From positions 3,630,001 to 3,694,000 of the forward strand of contig NZ_CP115913.1 of the NCBI RefSeq assembly GCF_027938815.1: DNA of 64,000 nt. Reading direction: 5' to 3'. The DNA comes from Oceanirhabdus sp. W0125-5 (GTDB lineage: Bacteria > Bacillota > Clostridia > Clostridiales > Clostridiaceae). Below, piece after piece: positions 53,299 to 61,622 of this stretch. Position 1 is the first letter of the stretch, and every line of letters begins with the position of its first letter. The translations under genes and the position numbers were made by a program. The notes below the pieces were generated by a model that did no database searches, was not told where the DNA came from, and saw only the letters and a list, made by a program, of their open reading frames with translations.

Positions 53299-54942
53299 AT
53301 GAATAATCATCTTTACATATTTGGACATAAAAATCCTGATACAGATTCAGTATGTTCATCAATTGCATATGCTGAATTCAAGAATAAAACTGGAGAATTA
53401 CCGGCGGTTGCTTATAGATTAGGAGAAATAAATAGAGAGACTAAGTTTATTTTAGATTACTTTGAAGTTGATCAGCCACCTCTATTAGAGACAGTTAAGA
53501 CTCAAGTAAACGATCTTAATATTGATAAAATTGCTCCTGTTGCACCTGATATTTCTATTAAAACTGCTTGGAACTTAATGAAAAAAAATAGAATTAAAAT
53601 GTTACCTATTGTTGATAATAATGAGCTTTTATGTGGTGTTACTTCTGTTTCTAATATTACTACAAGTTATATGGATATATGGGACAATACAATTCTATCA
53701 AAAAGTAAGACTAAAATAGAAAACATTATAGATACACTTAATGGTCACCCAGAATATATATCTGAGGAAAATGGAAGATATGAAGGAAAAATAATTGTTG
53801 CTGCTATGCATCCAGATAATATAAAAGAAATTCTTGAAAGAGGAGATATTGTTATCTGTGGTAATAGAGAAGACTCTCAGAGATTTGTTATTGAAAAAGG
53901 TGCCTCATTACTAATCATTACAGGAGGTCACACAGCTAGTGCTGAAATCCTCACTAAAGCGCGTACGCATAACTGTTCTGTATTAACTACCCCTTATGAC
54001 ACTTTTACAGCAAGCAGATTAATAACACAGAGTATTCCTATAGAATATGTAATGACAAAAAAGAATATTATTTCTTTTAAAACTGATGATTTTGTTGATG
54101 AAATAAAAGATATTATGTTAGAAACTCGTTATAGAAGTTATCCTGTTCTAAATGACAAAAACCATGTTATTGGAGCAATCTCTAGATATCATTTAATATC
54201 TAAAAATAAAAAGAAGGTAATTTTGCTAGACCATAATGAAAAGCAACAATCTGTACACGGATTAGAAGATGCTGAAATAACAGAAATAATAGATCATCAT
54301 AGAATTGCAGATGTAGAAACAGGTTTACCAATTTACTTCCGTAACGAGCCTGTAGGAAGCACCTCAACTATCATAGGTTCAATATTCTTTGAAAATGGTA
54401 TACGCCCTTCAAAAAAAGTTGCAGGAATATTAAGCGCTGCTATAATTTCTGACACTTTACTTTTGAAATCCCCTACATCTACTCCAGTTGACGAACTAGT
54501 ATTAAAGAGATTATCTCAAATTGCAGACTTGAATATTGATAAATTTGCAAAGAAAATGTTTAAAGCAGGTACCTCACTTGAAGGAAAATCCGCCGAAGAA
54601 ATTTTCTATCAAGATTTTAAAACATTTACTTTAAACGCTCTTAAAATTGGAGTATCTCAAGTAAGCACCCTTTATTTAGAAGGTTTCGAGCCTCAAAAAG
54701 ATGCTGTTTTAGAACTGATGAATAATTTAGCTCAAGCTGAAAATTATGACCTTATAATATTAATGGTTACTGATATATTAAATACAGGTTCAGAATTTAT
54801 TGGTGTTGGTGAGTATAAAGATTTAATAGGTAAAGCATTTGATGTATCACTTAAAGATCATAGTGTTTATATACCAGGTATAGTTTCTAGAAAGAAACAG
54901 GTAATTCCGCCAATTACAAAGGCGATAACAGACCTTAAATAA
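53299..54942 (+). CDS. ppaC: Manganese-dependent inorganic pyrophosphatase with regulatory CBS-DRTGG insert
   Basis: Family II (DHH) pyrophosphatase that hydrolyses pyrophosphate to phosphate. 547 residues, far longer than the ~310 of plain family II enzymes. The DHH catalytic part has GHKNPDTDSVCSSIAYAEF near 9 and IIDHHRIAD near 330. The insert (about 70-300) holds two CBS motifs (KTAWNLMKKNRIKMLPIVDN, and LETRYRSYPVLNDKNHVIGA) around a DRTGG domain. In this subfamily AMP/ADP inhibit and ATP or diadenosine polyphosphates activate. GAAGGAGGG precedes the ATG. Confidence 0.95.
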   Translation: MNNHLYIFGHKNPDTDSVCSSIAYAEFKNKTGELPAVAYRLGEINRETKFILDYFEVDQPPLLETVKTQVNDLNIDKIAPVAPDISIKTAWNLMKKNRIKMLPIVDNNELLCGVTSVSNITTSYMDIWDNTILSKSKTKIENIIDTLNGHPEYISEENGRYEGKIIVAAMHPDNIKEILERGDIVICGNREDSQRFVIEKGASLLIITGGHTASAEILTKARTHNCSVLTTPYDTFTASRLITQSIPIEYVMTKKNIISFKTDDFVDEIKDIMLETRYRSYPVLNDKNHVIGAISRYHLISKNKKKVILLDHNEKQQSVHGLEDAEITEIIDHHRIADVETGLPIYFRNEPVGSTSTIIGSIFFENGIRPSKKVAGILSAAIISDTLLLKSPTSTPVDELVLKRLSQIADLNIDKFAKKMFKAGTSLEGKSAEEIFYQDFKTFTLNALKIGVSQVSTLYLEGFEPQKDAVLELMNNLAQAENYDLIILMVTDILNTGSEFIGVGEYKDLIGKAFDVSLKDHSVYIPGIVSRKKQVIPPITKAITDLK

Positions 54943-54949
54943 AAACATA

Positions 54950-55085
54950 ATTGAGAATTGAGAATGTAGAATTGAAAATGATGGATGGTTCTGACTAGCG
55001 TCAGAACCTTTATTTTATTGTTCTTAAGGACAATGTGGGTTGACTCATTTTATCTTTGGATAAAATATTGTATCAATATACAAGT
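54950..55085 (+). repeat. Dispersed multi-hairpin repeat, unit 8 (single)
   Basis: TTGAGAATTGAGAATGTAGA heptamers, ATGATGGATG, GTTCTGA/TCAGAAC, linker TTTATTTT, ATTGTTC-TTAAG-GACAAT (perfect), GACTCA, TTTTATC/GATAAAA, TATTGTAT. Follows the pyrophosphatase stop by eight bases. Confidence 0.85.
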
Positions 55086-55162
55086 ATAGTCTTGAACCTT
55101 TGACCATAACTCAACTTTTTATATAGTATATTATGCAAATATACCATCTAATCATACAAAAG

Positions 55163-55209
55163 GACTGTAGTTAGATTTGTATCTACACAAAGCTAACTAC
55201 AGTCTTTTT
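55163..55209 (+). terminator. Terminator downstream of the pyrophosphatase and repeat unit 8
   Basis: Twelve-bp perfect stem GACTGTAGTTAG/CTAACTACAGTC with a loop of 18 bases and five T. Confidence 0.8.
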
Positions 55210-55258
55210 AGAGTAACCTTTATTATTAATAATGTAATTATATGTATTTTTTTAGTAC

Positions 55259-55298
55259 ACTTGGCAAAATGATAAGTAACCTTATTATTTTGCCAAGT
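55259..55298. promoter_or_regulatory. Long palindromic operator candidate upstream of the XRE gene
   Basis: Arms 55259-55276 and 55281-55298 pair over 18 positions with a single mismatch, four-base loop; core ACTTGGCAAAAT / ATTTTGCCAAGT. It ends five bases before the TTGACA of the promoter. No T tract follows, so an operator is more likely than a terminator. Autoregulation by the adjacent XRE protein is inferred. Confidence 0.65.
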
Positions 55299-55302
55299 AT
55301 AC

Positions 55303-55331
55303 TTGACACATTTAATCCCATATGTTACCAT
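55303..55331 (+). promoter_or_regulatory. Putative promoter of the XRE operon
   Basis: TTGACA (55303-55308), 17 bp, TACCAT (55326-55331). Perfect -35, weak -10, about 22 bp before the start codon, just after the palindrome. Confidence 0.5.
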
Positions 55332-55352
55332 TTATGTAATGGAGGTGATAGT

Positions 55353-55580
55353 TTGATTGAAAATTTACAACTGAAGAACCGATTAAAAGTTGCACGAGCT
55401 GAAAATAACCTATCACAATCACAATTGGCTGAGCTGGCAGGCGTAACGCGTCAAACAATCAGTTCTATAGAAACAGGGCAATATTGTCCTACGGCAAAAT
55501 TAGCATTAATACTTGCAAAAACACTTAATAAACAATTTGAGGATTTATTTTATTTTGAGGAGGTAGAAATTAATGACTAA
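55353..55580 (+). CDS. XRE-family helix-turn-helix regulator
   Basis: 75-residue DNA-binding protein. LSQSQLAELAGVTRQTISSI near 21-40 is the helix-turn-helix, followed by ETGQYCPTAKLALILAKTLN. This is the common small XRE type often paired with a membrane-protein gene. The start is TTG at 55353, with GGAGGTG six bases upstream; an earlier in-frame ATG at 55242 would translate through the palindrome and promoter, so I reject it. It overlaps the next gene by eight bases. Confidence 0.92.
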   Translation: MIENLQLKNRLKVARAENNLSQSQLAELAGVTRQTISSIETGQYCPTAKLALILAKTLNKQFEDLFYFEEVEIND

Positions 55581-55872
55581 AAAAATGATAGAAAAGGATG
55601 AACGATCCACTTATATTGAAAATCTTAGTTACTCATTTGGATATAAGTTTATATCATTTGCAATCCTTCTAGATGTTGTGTATAGGGCGATAAGGTACAA
55701 TCAAGCCTTATGGGATTTACTTATTATAGTCATCTTAAGCGGGTTGATTGTGACAGCATATCAACATAAGCATAAAATTTTAGGAAAAACTTTAATTAAG
55801 CTCGTTGCTCTAACTTCAGCGATTGCTTTTCTTCTTGCTCTTACATTATCATTTGTTATGAATAGAATTTAA
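55573..55872 (+). CDS. Small three-span membrane protein, partner of the XRE regulator
   Basis: 99 residues. Hydrophobic spans at about 27-42, 48-64 and 75-95; charged N-terminus (MTKKMIEKDERSTYIENLSY). Family not recognised beyond the frequent XRE/membrane-protein pairing. Start overlaps the regulator gene, with GAGGAGG upstream, so the two are co-translated. Confidence 0.8.
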   Translation: MTKKMIEKDERSTYIENLSYSFGYKFISFAILLDVVYRAIRYNQALWDLLIIVILSGLIVTAYQHKHKILGKTLIKLVALTSAIAFLLALTLSFVMNRI

Positions 55873-55911
55873 TTTTAAAAGTACTTAATATTTTTCCCTT
55901 GCTTACGCACT

Positions 55912-55946
55912 AAAAAAGTTGGCGACTATTGTCACCAACTTTTTTT
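55912..55946. terminator. Bidirectional terminator
   Basis: AAAAAAGTTGGCGAC/GTCACCAACTTTTTT, one mismatch, TATT loop. It serves both the XRE operon and the convergent lipoprotein gene. Confidence 0.92.
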
Positions 55947-56787
55947 ATTTATAAAAATCGTAATTCATCCAATCTTCATGAATCCAATCCTTTGTTTCTC
56001 CATTACTGTAAGTATATTCAGCATACTTGCTATTTTGGGTATATAATTCTATTCCAATACCTAAATATTCTGTGTTGATTTTTGAATTTTCTCCTGCTTG
56101 TGACTTGTTTTTTAAAGATAGTTCTTCTTCTACTAATGTTTTAATTAATTCTATTTCATTATCCTTTAAATTTTCTTTAGTTGAGATTTTAAATAAAATA
56201 ACATTTCCTTTCAATGGATGCACTACTTTTATATCTTTCTTATTTTTCACTACTTTTTTGAGTCTACTTGCAAATGAGTTTAATGTTTGATTTTTTACAC
56301 TCCTAGCATCAAGTTTTATCTCTGTGTTCTCATAATAATCAAATTTATTTTCATTCCTATTATACTTTTCATAAATTACAAGCTTATCATCAATAAAAAT
56401 CCTTATAATAGATGAATCATAAGAAATATTTTCATTGATCACCTCTTGGTAAGGCAAGCCTCCGTATTTAGAATCTTTAAGTACTGCATGCTTCATAAAG
56501 TAACTCCTGCAATTTAAGATATTAGATCTTGTAACGGATTTATTAAAAGTAAAATTAATATTTAATTCATTATCAACAGTATAAACAGAGTGCTCTACAA
56601 TATCTAATATTCTAAATTGATTTGCAAACTCTTCTTCTGCACTTTCATCTGTAAAATATCTTCTTTCAGTCTCTTCGGTTGAGTCCAAGTATTTAGCCAA
56701 TGCTTGTTTATCATTATTCTTTGAATTACAGGATACTAACATCAATAAAATAAAAAATAAAAGAATCCACCTCATAGAATTTTTCAT
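55945..56787 (-). CDS. Putative lipoprotein, unknown function
   Basis: 280 residues from the ATG at 56787 (AAGGAAAG upstream). Signal segment WILLFFILLMLVSC with Cys 19 or so as the lipobox cysteine. The mature part is hydrophilic, rich in N, K, E and Y, with no cysteine pair and no motif I know. It is single-copy and convergent with the XRE operon. Confidence 0.75.
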   Translation of the reverse strand: MKNSMRWILLFFILLMLVSCNSKNNDKQALAKYLDSTEETERRYFTDESAEEEFANQFRILDIVEHSVYTVDNELNINFTFNKSVTRSNILNCRSYFMKHAVLKDSKYGGLPYQEVINENISYDSSIIRIFIDDKLVIYEKYNRNENKFDYYENTEIKLDARSVKNQTLNSFASRLKKVVKNKKDIKVVHPLKGNVILFKISTKENLKDNEIELIKTLVEEELSLKNKSQAGENSKINTEYLGIGIELYTQNSKYAEYTYSNGETKDWIHEDWMNYDFYK

Positions 56788-56955
56788 ATTATCTTTCCTT
56801 CTCCAATCACAAAACATTACTATTCATTACTAAACTATTATTTATTATTAATCAATATACCTTAACACCCATCTTATATTAAAATATATCCCATAAAAAA
56901 ACTGATCATAGACAAAATCTACAATCAGCTTATACACATGATTTTATTTCCAATA

Positions 56956-57089
56956 TGTATTGTATTCAAAGTACAATGTTTCATCCAAATGAAACGCGTA
57001 AACCCCTATTGTCCAAGGACCAATACAATTAAAATTTCACAATAGTGAAATGTCATTCGTTTTCCACTTTCAATTTTCCGTTTTCAACT
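56956..57089 (-). repeat. Dispersed multi-hairpin repeat, unit 9 (single)
   Basis: Reading from 57089 down: GTTGAAAACGGAAAATTGAA heptamers, AACGAATGAC, ATTTCAC/GTGAAAT, TTTAATTGT, ATTGGTCC-TT-GGACAAT, GTTTCAT/ATGAAAC, ATTGTA/TACAAT. Lies 10 bases after the flgG stop. Confidence 0.88.
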
Positions 57090-57099
57090 ATAATATGTT

Positions 57100-57900
57100 C
57101 TATTTGAACATATTATTAACAAGTCCCCACATTTCATCTGCTGTTTTTAGTGAACTAGCATTAACCTGAAAAGCTCTTTGTGTTACTATCATATCGGTCA
57201 TTTCTTCTTCTAATCTTACATTAGATGTTTCAATAAAGCCGTTAAAAATATTGTATCCTGTTGCATCAGTTGGAGTAGCTCCATCAGCTGGTGCAAATAC
57301 ATTTCTTCCTATTGGTCTTAAAGAATTATCACCAGAAAAGTTTTTTATTGATAATTTTCCTATTTTAACGTCTTTTTTGTTGTTAAAATTAGCAAATAAG
57401 TTACCGTTTATATCTACATTTATTTTTCCATCAGAAAAATTCACTCCACTTCCTGGAGTATTTATATTCTTTCCTGATTCATCAAGGATAACTACTCTAT
57501 TCCCGCTTGAGTCTGTTAATAATCCTGTAGAATCAACCATAAAACTACCATCTCTAGTATATCCATATGTTTCATCAGCTAACTGAACTTGAAAAAAACC
57601 TTCTCCATCAATTGCGAAATCTGTTGTTCTTCCTGTCTCTTGAAGCATTCCCTGACCCAGATCTCTTTTTATATCAGAAACTCTTACTCCAGTTCCGCTA
57701 ATTAACATTCCCTTTCCCTCTTTATCCTCGTTTATAGGGACTCCTCTTCTAACAAGAGTATCAGCTAATAAATCTTGGAATTCAACGGTATTTTTCTTGT
57801 ATCCACTAGTGTTAACATTTGCAATATTATTTGATATAATATCTAATTTCTTCTGTTGAGCACTCATAGAACTCTTGCTATTTGATATAATATTTAACAT
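57100..57900 (-). CDS. flgG: Flagellar basal-body rod protein FlgG
   Basis: Distal rod protein, 266 residues. N-terminal rod signature SNNIANVNTSGYKKNTVEFQ near 27; DFAIDGEGFFQV near 93 (FlgG/hook-type central motif); C-terminal MTDMIVTQRAFQVNASSLKT forms the coiled coil. Exported by the flagellar type III system. Last gene of the visible flagellar operon. Confidence 0.92.
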   Translation of the reverse strand: MLNIISNSKSSMSAQQKKLDIISNNIANVNTSGYKKNTVEFQDLLADTLVRRGVPINEDKEGKGMLISGTGVRVSDIKRDLGQGMLQETGRTTDFAIDGEGFFQVQLADETYGYTRDGSFMVDSTGLLTDSSGNRVVILDESGKNINTPGSGVNFSDGKINVDINGNLFANFNNKKDVKIGKLSIKNFSGDNSLRPIGRNVFAPADGATPTDATGYNIFNGFIETSNVRLEEEMTDMIVTQRAFQVNASSLKTADEMWGLVNNMFK

Positions 57901-57916
57901 AGAATCCCCCTCTTAA

Positions 57917-58681
57917 TTATCTTACTCTTCCTAGTTGGTTAACTGATTTATCTAAGCTTTTATCAATCATAGAAAGTACTTTATAGTTACTTTCGAAGCT
58001 TCTATATGCAGTTATCATATCTGCATATTCATCAGATGCATTAACATTTGCCATTTCAAGCTGACCTTGTTGAATATATGCTTTGCTATCTATTTCTTCA
58101 TCCTCATTTTTAAATAGGTTATCTCCTACCTTTTGAAGATTCTTATAATCTTCGAAATCAACTAAATTCAATTGATATGATAAAATTTTATCTAGATAAA
58201 CCTCTCCTCTTTCATTTATTGAAAGTTCTTTGTTTCCTACAAAAATATCTGTTATTTCACCACTATCATTTTTAGAGGTTAGTCTATTACCATTATTATC
58301 TATTAGGAATCCAGCAATATCTTTCTTAAAATTACCGTTACGAGTATAAAATTTCTGACCATTTGCACCTGTTACAACAAAAAAACCTGACCCTTCTAGA
58401 GCTAAATCAGTGGCTTTATCTGTTGCCTTAAATGCTCCTTGCTTATAATTAGTTGAAATATCATCAATTTCTACTCCAAATGAAACATTTCCTAACTCAT
58501 TTTCACCTGTACCTGTTGAAGTATCTCCATTTTTTAAAAGAACTTCATTAAAACTTTTATTATTCACTCTTTGTGCTTTATAACCAATAGTATTTGAATT
58601 GGCCAGGTTATTGCTGATAACTCCTTGCTTCTTTTCTTCAACAATCATCCCTGAAAGCGCAGTATACATTCCTCTAATCAT
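57917..58681 (-). CDS. flgF: Flagellar rod/hook-basal body protein (FlgF-like)
   Basis: 254 residues, same fold as FlgG: SNNLANSNTIGYKAQRVNNK near 24, DLALEGSGFFVVTG near 92, and C-terminal ADMITAYRSFESNYKVL. It resembles the proximal-rod FlgF/FlhO group. Assigning FlgF versus a second FlgG depends on comparison I could not run. It is 17 bp upstream of flgG. Confidence 0.88.
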   Translation of the reverse strand: MIRGMYTALSGMIVEEKKQGVISNNLANSNTIGYKAQRVNNKSFNEVLLKNGDTSTGTGENELGNVSFGVEIDDISTNYKQGAFKATDKATDLALEGSGFFVVTGANGQKFYTRNGNFKKDIAGFLIDNNGNRLTSKNDSGEITDIFVGNKELSINERGEVYLDKILSYQLNLVDFEDYKNLQKVGDNLFKNEDEEIDSKAYIQQGQLEMANVNASDEYADMITAYRSFESNYKVLSMIDKSLDKSVNQLGRVR

Positions 58682-58684
58682 ATT

Positions 58685-58870
58685 TTAATTCACCTCGCCA
58701 GCTCTGAGTTCCCATTCATATTTCATTCCCATTTTTCTAGCTCTTATTTCAATGTCTTCTTCAGTCATTGACTTTCCATTCCAAAGTAATATTGAAGAAA
58801 TAATTAAGCCTATTCCAAGACCAATTCTAAATTCCTTACTTCTTATTAAGTCTTTTAAAAATTTCATCAT
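58685..58870 (-). CDS. Small one-span membrane protein in the flagellar operon
   Basis: 61 residues from the ATG at 58870 (AAAGGAG eight bases upstream). One span FRIGLGIGLIISSILLW; the tail MTEEDIEIRARKMGMKYEWE is charged. Start overlaps the upstream gene's stop (ATGA), so translation is coupled. Family unknown to me. The longer frame to 58927 lies inside the upstream gene and has no ribosome site. Confidence 0.7.
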   Translation of the reverse strand: MMKFLKDLIRSKEFRIGLGIGLIISSILLWNGKSMTEEDIEIRARKMGMKYEWELRAGEVN

Positions 58871-59298
58871 AGATAGAGCTCCTTTACAAGAAGTACTTCC
58901 CCTTTGGGCATTTTTGTTAATCCACATACTTCTTCAATATCTTTACCTTCGTTAATTAATTTTCGTATCATTTCAATATTACTTGAGTATCCAACTTCCT
59001 CTATATCTGTTTTTTCGCTAAATACGCTTTCATTTCCTTCTTTATTCTCAATATTTTTGAGAAATTCATCAGATTTAGAATTTTCTAGTCTCTTTACTTG
59101 GTATATCTCTTTCTGCAACTCTAGTATAGTTTCCGAAAATTCTTTTCTTAATTTTCCTATTTCAACTTTATAGTCATTGGCATTATCTATTGCATTTTTA
59201 AACTCTTTTTTAAAGCTATGTTTACCCTTATCTTTTTTATATTCAAACATAGCTGTAATAATCAATATTAAACCTATAGAAATTAGTACTATATTCAT
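58867..59298 (-). CDS. SwrB/YlxL-like flagellar assembly protein
   Basis: 143 residues from the ATG at 59298 (GGAGGAG upstream): N-terminal span NIVLISIGLILIITAMF, a long coiled-coil segment, and a helix-turn-helix-like end (MIRKLINEGKDIEEVCGLTK). The gene directly after sigD in Bacillus is swrB (ylxL), with the same size and layout, which helps the flagellar export apparatus mature. The match here is by position and architecture; sequence similarity is low. Confidence 0.65.
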   Translation of the reverse strand: MNIVLISIGLILIITAMFEYKKDKGKHSFKKEFKNAIDNANDYKVEIGKLRKEFSETILELQKEIYQVKRLENSKSDEFLKNIENKEGNESVFSEKTDIEEVGYSSNIEMIRKLINEGKDIEEVCGLTKMPKGEVLLVKELYL

Positions 59299-59357
59299 TA
59301 TACGACTCCTCCATATAAAGAACAAATATCAAAGAACAAATTAGTAAGATAAAATTT

Positions 59358-60089
59358 TTAATATAAAGAATACTTAAGTTTTTTAAAGGCTTTTCTTAAG
59401 TTAACTATAGCTCTACTATGCAATTGACATACCCTTGACTCAGAAACACCTAGAACTTTACCTATTTCTTTTAAAGTAAGGCCTTCATAGTAATATAGAG
59501 ACAAAACAAGTTGATCTTTTTCTTTTAATAATTCTATTGCCTTCTTTAATGTTTCATATTTTTCATTATCCACAAAAACATTTTCTGGCTTAGGACTCTT
59601 TTCATCAACAATAGCTCCCATTAGAGGTATATCATCCTCTTCTGAGAATATTAGATCTTCTAACGAAACCACAGAAATATAATTTATATAATTTTCTATT
59701 GCCCCTACTTCTTCAATAGTCAATTCCATTTCAGAAGCAATTTCAATTATGGTTGGATCTCTATAAAGCTTCTTCTGTAAACGATCAACAGAAGCATTAT
59801 ATCTATTAAGCTTGTCCATTGCACCTTTAGAAATCGGACTATTTCTTCTTAACTCATCAATGATTGCTCCTTTAATTCTAATAGAAGCATAAGTTGAGAA
59901 CTTCATTCCCTTTGATTCGTCAAATTTATGAATTGCATCCATCAATCCGACCATTCCATATCCTACCAAATCCTCATATTCAACATATTTAGTTTTACCA
60001 ACCATAACTCTTGATGCTATATATTTTACAAGAGGTATATATTCTTTAACAATTTTTTCGTGAACATTAACCCTTTCAGCAATGGACAT
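59358..60089 (-). CDS. sigD: Flagellar sigma factor SigD/FliA (sigma-28)
   Basis: Directs late flagellar and chemotaxis genes. 243 residues. Region 2 carries EYEDLVGYGMVGLMDAIHKF and GMKFSTYASIRIKGAIIDEL near 70-90, region 3 follows, and region 4 helix-turn-helix is GLTLKEIGKVLGVSESRVCQ near 205-225. RNA polymerase binding and -35/-10 recognition parts are all present. It lies between pilZ and the SwrB-like gene. Confidence 0.95.
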   Translation of the reverse strand: MSIAERVNVHEKIVKEYIPLVKYIASRVMVGKTKYVEYEDLVGYGMVGLMDAIHKFDESKGMKFSTYASIRIKGAIIDELRRNSPISKGAMDKLNRYNASVDRLQKKLYRDPTIIEIASEMELTIEEVGAIENYINYISVVSLEDLIFSEEDDIPLMGAIVDEKSPKPENVFVDNEKYETLKKAIELLKEKDQLVLSLYYYEGLTLKEIGKVLGVSESRVCQLHSRAIVNLRKAFKKLKYSLY

Positions 60090-60101
60090 AAAATCACTCC
60101 T

Positions 60102-60740
60102 TTAGGCCTTTCTTATCTGTTGTCTCATCAACTTAAATATATAAGAAATCAGCTTTTCTCTTTCTTGAGAACCTATCTCTATAAAACTTAAACCACAATC
60201 ATAAACTCTTTCTATATCATCATATATACATCTAACTATTTGTCCTCTAGCCATAATTTCAAGCTCATTAAAGCTTATTTGAACTAGTAGTAATTGATCT
60301 TTAAGATTTTCATTACTTTTAAATCTGATGCCTCCACCACTTACATCTAATACAGTGGTTTTATTCATACTATTTAAAGTAGCTGCATCTGGTCTTCTTA
60401 ATTTATAATTTTTATCAATTTTCATATATCTAACATAACTAGTTACAGGAATCCTTACATATTTTCTTCTTTGAATCTTTTTTACCTCTTTAGGATTTCT
60501 CAAGACTAAAACAGGGAGTCCTTTATTCTCTCTTGAGATTACAGTAGATTCAAACTTATATATTATATCTTTTTCATAGTAGTGTAACTCCACACTCTCT
60601 CCTATTGGTATTGGAAGATATTCATTACCTTTCATTGGTATAGTAATCATAAAGGTTGAATCTCTACTATCCTGAACAACACTTTTATAATATTCATGCT
60701 TCCATAACACTTCGATCCTTCTATTTAACGAAAGTTCCAT
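60102..60740 (-). CDS. PilZ-domain c-di-GMP receptor (YcgR-like)
   Basis: 212 residues. N-terminal YcgR-type beta domain, then a PilZ domain (about 95-205) with RRKYVRIPVTSYVRY, giving the RxxxR motif, and DVSGGGIRF, giving DxSxxG. Both c-di-GMP-binding motifs are intact. YcgR-like proteins slow the flagellar motor when c-di-GMP rises. Being inside the flagellar operon, between flhG and sigD, supports that role. Confidence 0.92.
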   Translation of the reverse strand: MELSLNRRIEVLWKHEYYKSVVQDSRDSTFMITIPMKGNEYLPIPIGESVELHYYEKDIIYKFESTVISRENKGLPVLVLRNPKEVKKIQRRKYVRIPVTSYVRYMKIDKNYKLRRPDAATLNSMNKTTVLDVSGGGIRFKSNENLKDQLLLVQISFNELEIMARGQIVRCIYDDIERVYDCGLSFIEIGSQEREKLISYIFKLMRQQIRKA

Positions 60741-60752
60741 GGCGATCCCCCC

Positions 60753-61622
60753 TTAAGAAAATAAATTAAATACTTTTTTGAAAAATCCTCTCATATCACT
60801 CTTATTCTTTACAGTTCCAAAGCCTTCTAATTTGAATGCTATTTCTTTGAAATCCTCAATGGCTTCACTATGAACTGACCTTAGTACTAAAGGCTTCTGC
60901 ATACGTACAGATTTCACAAGTTCTTTATCATCTGAAATATTACCTAAACTTTGAAGCTTTATATTGAGAAATGAGCTAACTACTTTTTGAATTTTAGTGA
61001 ATGTTTTAACTCCTTCGCTCTCTGAGAAAACTCTATTTATTACAAGGTTTGCGTTATCCTTTATCTTATAATGATTAACAGCTTTTAATAAGCTATATGC
61101 ATCTGTAAGAGATGTTGGCTCAGGAGTAGTGACTACTATCAATTCTTCAGAACATGCTATGAAGGATAAAACACTTCTGCTTATTCCAGCACCTGTATCG
61201 ATAAAAATATAATCATATCCTTTTAAACTTCCTAATTTGTCTAAAAAACGATCTCTTTCAATCTGATTTAAATCGTCAATATTCATTAATCCAGACCCTC
61301 CTGGTAATAATTTTATTCCCATAGGTCCTTCCACCAGAACATCTTCTATATCAAAATCTTTCTTAATAATATCATAGATATTACGTTTAGTAATAATCCC
61401 CATTAAAACATCATCATTACCCATTCCTATGTCTGCGTCAAATATCAGAACTTTCTTTCCCATTTTTTGAAGAGTCAATCCCAAGTTTACAACAAAATTA
61501 CTTTTACCAACTCCACCTTTACCTGAAGTAATTGTAATTATACGAGATGACTTTTCAATTTTAGAATCACCCACAGGATTTTTCCCGTTAAATAATTCTC
61601 TTAACTTCGAAGCCTGATCCAT
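60753..61622 (-). CDS. flhG: Flagellar number/placement ATPase FlhG (MinD-like)
   Basis: 289 residues. Deviant Walker A ITSGKGGVGKSNFVVNLG near 30, DADIGMGNDDVLMG near 60 and FIDTGAGISRSVLSF near 140 are ParA/MinD-family marks. FlhG (YlxH) stimulates the FlhF GTPase and controls flagellar number or position. Start overlaps the flhF stop by one base. Confidence 0.94.
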   Translation of the reverse strand: MDQASKLRELFNGKNPVGDSKIEKSSRIITITSGKGGVGKSNFVVNLGLTLQKMGKKVLIFDADIGMGNDDVLMGIITKRNIYDIIKKDFDIEDVLVEGPMGIKLLPGGSGLMNIDDLNQIERDRFLDKLGSLKGYDYIFIDTGAGISRSVLSFIACSEELIVVTTPEPTSLTDAYSLLKAVNHYKIKDNANLVINRVFSESEGVKTFTKIQKVVSSFLNIKLQSLGNISDDKELVKSVRMQKPLVLRSVHSEAIEDFKEIAFKLEGFGTVKNKSDMRGFFKKVFNLFS

